Below are positions 61,877 through 64,000 of a DNA stretch of 64,000 nucleotides, piece after piece; the stretch's first letter is position 1; every line of letters begins with the position of its first letter. A program made the translations under genes and the position numbers. This DNA is from Craspedostauros australis. Taxonomy: Eukaryota > Bacillariophyta > Bacillariophyceae > Mastogloiales > Achnanthaceae. Below the pieces are notes generated by a model. It was not told where the DNA came from and searched no databases. It was given only the letters and a program-made list of their open reading frames with translations. Location of the stretch: positions 682,001 through 746,000 of the forward strand of contig JAMXDE010000006.1 in NCBI GenBank assembly GCA_026770025.1, written 5' to 3'.

Positions 61877-63232
61877 TCACATGTAGTCTCTCCACTCTTC
61901 GTCGTCGTAGGTCTTGTACCTCGGCACCTTGCTCGTCAAGAACCGCCATGCGGAATCATCGAAGACCTCGCCCGGCCGCGGAATCATGTGAGCTGGAACA
62001 TTGCTGGGAAGCTGGGACAAGTCATCGGGGATGTCCAGCTTCTTCGTATCTGGATTGCACAGCCGGTGCGCGCCCACAGCTTCGCCGCGATGGCACATCT
62101 TTTTCTCGAACTCCTTCAGGGTCATGAAGCGATAATGGTGCAGCAAGACGACATCTGATGGAGCCCCGCGGTTGTGTGCCACCCCTTTGCTCGACTGTCG
62201 CATCTGCGTCTCCCAGCTGGCCTCTTCCGCCACCCGTACGAGTTCCGTCGGGAACCCGCCCTTCGTTGATGTATCATGGATGAACTTGTCTTGCCGAACC
62301 TGGACGGCATGCGGGTTCAAGCAGTGCTCATAATCCATCGATTTCACGATGCTCTTAATAGTGCCACCCGGTGCCGAATCGCGGTACTGGAATCTCTTGG
62401 TGATTGGAACTGGTGCATAGAGCGTTCTATTTGAGGTGCCGAAGTACATCCAGTTGATGACTAGCGCCCCGCCGTACGGGACGAGGTAGTCTTGCAACAA
62501 GGCATGGATGCTGTCGTAATCCTTTGGTGCCGACCTCGGCTCTTCGTCTGCGATTGGCTCCAATTGGTTCGTTTGGCTTACATTGTTTTGGAAGACGATG
62601 AATTCATCGCTGTCGATCAAGGCGATGAAGTCATGCTTTGCCCCAAGCTTTCCATTCCGTTTGACGCATTCATCAAACACGAAGTACTGGACAGGCTGAC
62701 CCTGCCTCTTGCCAGGTAACTTGACCTTTCGGCCTGGTTGGTGCACAACATGGACTCTCGAGTAGATGGGATGAGACCGCGTGCGATCGTGCCACACTTG
62801 CAAATCAAAGTCGTCCGAATTATCGTAGAGATATATGGCGTCAAATTCCAATGCCAGGAGGTTGTAGTCGATCCATTCCATGAGGTATGCTTCGTGGTCT
62901 TTGACAAGCGTGCAAATAGCAGCCGTGAAGTTGTATTTCATGCCCGGGCGCCCCTCGCCATGCGCAGATTCTATGAGGCCGTGTGTTGCCTCTTCCGTTG
63001 TTGTTGCTGACGGCGTGGCTGCACTTCCGTGGTTGCCAGCGCCGTCGTGGTTCTGGTTGCGAAGAGAGGAAGTCTGCGCCCCTGCGCCTGTTTGGTTCGT
63101 CTTGGAATGCGTTGTTTCGGTCGTCACGGGGACCATGCAAGTGAGCACGAAGTTGTTGATCACAAGGATGAATCCACCAACAAGCGCACCCACTAGGGTG
63201 GCAAGAACAAAGGCAGACCTTGCCTTCCCCAT
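61877..63232 (-). CDS. Glycosyltransferase family 92 (DUF23) type II membrane protein
   Basis: Single exon, 451 residues from the ATG at 63232 (upstream frame starts only at TTG). A short cytosolic tail, one membrane anchor (SAFVLATLVGALVGGFILVI, about 6-25) and a Ser/Thr/Asn-rich stem are followed by the catalytic domain. GT92 motifs are CTLVKDHEAYLMEWIDYNL, YLYDNSDD, ALIDSDEF (DxD-type metal and nucleotide-sugar site), VINWMYFGTSNR and LLHHYRFMTLKEFEKKM. Such enzymes transfer galactose or similar sugars in the Golgi. Acceptor and sugar are unknown. The closing residues are Asp/Glu/Tyr-rich. Confidence 0.87.
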   Translation of the reverse strand: MGKARSAFVLATLVGALVGGFILVINNFVLTCMVPVTTETTHSKTNQTGAGAQTSSLRNQNHDGAGNHGSAATPSATTTEEATHGLIESAHGEGRPGMKYNFTAAICTLVKDHEAYLMEWIDYNLLALEFDAIYLYDNSDDFDLQVWHDRTRSHPIYSRVHVVHQPGRKVKLPGKRQGQPVQYFVFDECVKRNGKLGAKHDFIALIDSDEFIVFQNNVSQTNQLEPIADEEPRSAPKDYDSIHALLQDYLVPYGGALVINWMYFGTSNRTLYAPVPITKRFQYRDSAPGGTIKSIVKSMDYEHCLNPHAVQVRQDKFIHDTSTKGGFPTELVRVAEEASWETQMRQSSKGVAHNRGAPSDVVLLHHYRFMTLKEFEKKMCHRGEAVGAHRLCNPDTKKLDIPDDLSQLPSNVPAHMIPRPGEVFDDSAWRFLTSKVPRYKTYDDEEWRDYM

Positions 63233-64000
63233 GATGCGGTTTGTGGATGTCAGCAGAGAATCGTCAGGAATTCGCACAGGGCGGCAATGATGGAGGATCG
63301 CTTGCGGGCGTTGCTTGTATGGATGTGTCTGGTTGCTTTGACGATCTCGTCGTGATGTCGCGATGTTTGATGTTGCGGCGTCGTTCTTGTCGTCTTGTTG
63401 TCGTTTGTTGGCGAAGGTTCGCAAGGAGCATGACTCGTGGAAGTCGTGTTGTCACGCTATCCACGACTTGGGATTCTCTCCCGGAGGAAGCAGAGAGGCG
63501 TTCACGGTCACAATGAACACTCTGCATCTCTGCTCCGCATACCGTTGCCTCGTGCTTCAATCCTGTGGAGACATTGGTGGAGAATGTACGGCGCAACTAC
63601 TGTGGAGAGTAGAGTACATACTCGGAGAGGAGAGCCCCACCTGCTTTCGTCTCTTCGCGTTCCATTCTCAGCAACCTGTGCTCGGAAGCACAGCCAGCAC
63701 GACCGCATTGTCGTTTCCCTGTCTCCCTTACCTTCGCCTTTGCCTTGCTTGGTTGTTCTCCACTCGTTCTCCTTCCGCTCTCTCCCTTTTGCTCCAGCCG
63801 TCCAGGTGCTGTCATCGAAGGCAGAGATGAAGGTTGTTTCCCCATGGAGCACCAGTGCGAGTACTGTCAAGATGACACGAGCCTCGCAGCATTGGCCGCA
63901 ATGCATGGTCGTCGGACAAAGAAGGCGTTGAGCATTCAAGATTGGCTTGGGATCGTACTGTCCCGACGCTGCAGCTGCGGCAACAGCGGAGCAAAACACA
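63233..64000. other. GT92 upstream region to right edge
   Basis: It contains the GT92 promoter; GAGTACATACTCGGAG at about 63612 is a TACTCG-type stretch. No gene can be supported; frames reaching the right edge could belong to a gene outside the window. Confidence 0.4.

Noticed and set aside
1-64000. Search for rRNA and tRNA genes
   Set aside because: No rRNA-like stretch or complete cloverleaf was found by eye; the only B-box-like match is inside the TRIM element.

Overview
The window reads as nuclear DNA of a photosynthetic stramenopile (ochrophyte alga), most likely a diatom. Several predicted proteins begin with a signal peptide followed by an ASAFAP-like cleavage motif with Phe at +1, which marks transport into a secondary red plastid. 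The clearest case is FtsH (ASAFAP at residues 17-22); AlkB and Mini-III have CAF variants. Kinesin-light-chain-type TPR proteins, a bZIP protein with NTF2-like and PAS/LOV-like domains, a Gln/His-rich protein and a Cys-rich secreted repeat protein also fit this group. Genes lie singly on both strands. Introns are few (0-2 per gene), GT-AG, and nearly uniform in length (257-361 nt in the ten I could place).

Left part (1-27.6 kb): a Rab-GAP (TBC) fragment open at the left edge; a gene-poor 3.7 kb; a large TPR protein; a plastid FtsH protease (two exons); a 4.75-kb mariner-like DNA transposon with 48-bp terminal inverted repeats and a long uninterrupted transposase gene; the Ste24-type CAAX protease; an aldo/keto reductase; a plastid Mini-ribonuclease III (three exons); a RING-variant protein; and an AlgH/UPF0301 protein.

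Middle part (28.4-46 kb): a 914-residue Gln/Pro/His-rich protein ending in a compact unrecognised module; an EngB GTPase (three exons); a complete, very young TRIM-type LTR element with identical 165-bp LTRs; a bZIP/NTF2-like/LOV-like protein; riboflavin kinase (two exons); and an AlkB-like dioxygenase with a plastid-type presequence.

Right part (46-64 kb): a protein that appears to join a Rossmann (methyltransferase-like) region, an atypical homeodomain and an OB-fold; the thylakoid-lumen D1-processing protease CtpA; an unrecognised two-exon gene; a secreted Cys-rich three-module protein; about 5.4 kb of AT-richer DNA without a gene; and a GT92 glycosyltransferase.

Functional links: FtsH and CtpA both act in photosystem II D1 turnover and maturation. 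Mini-III and EngB serve organellar RNA or ribosome biogenesis. Riboflavin kinase supplies FMN. A recurring TACTCGTA/TACGAGTA motif lies within about 170 bp upstream of many start codons and may be a shared promoter element.
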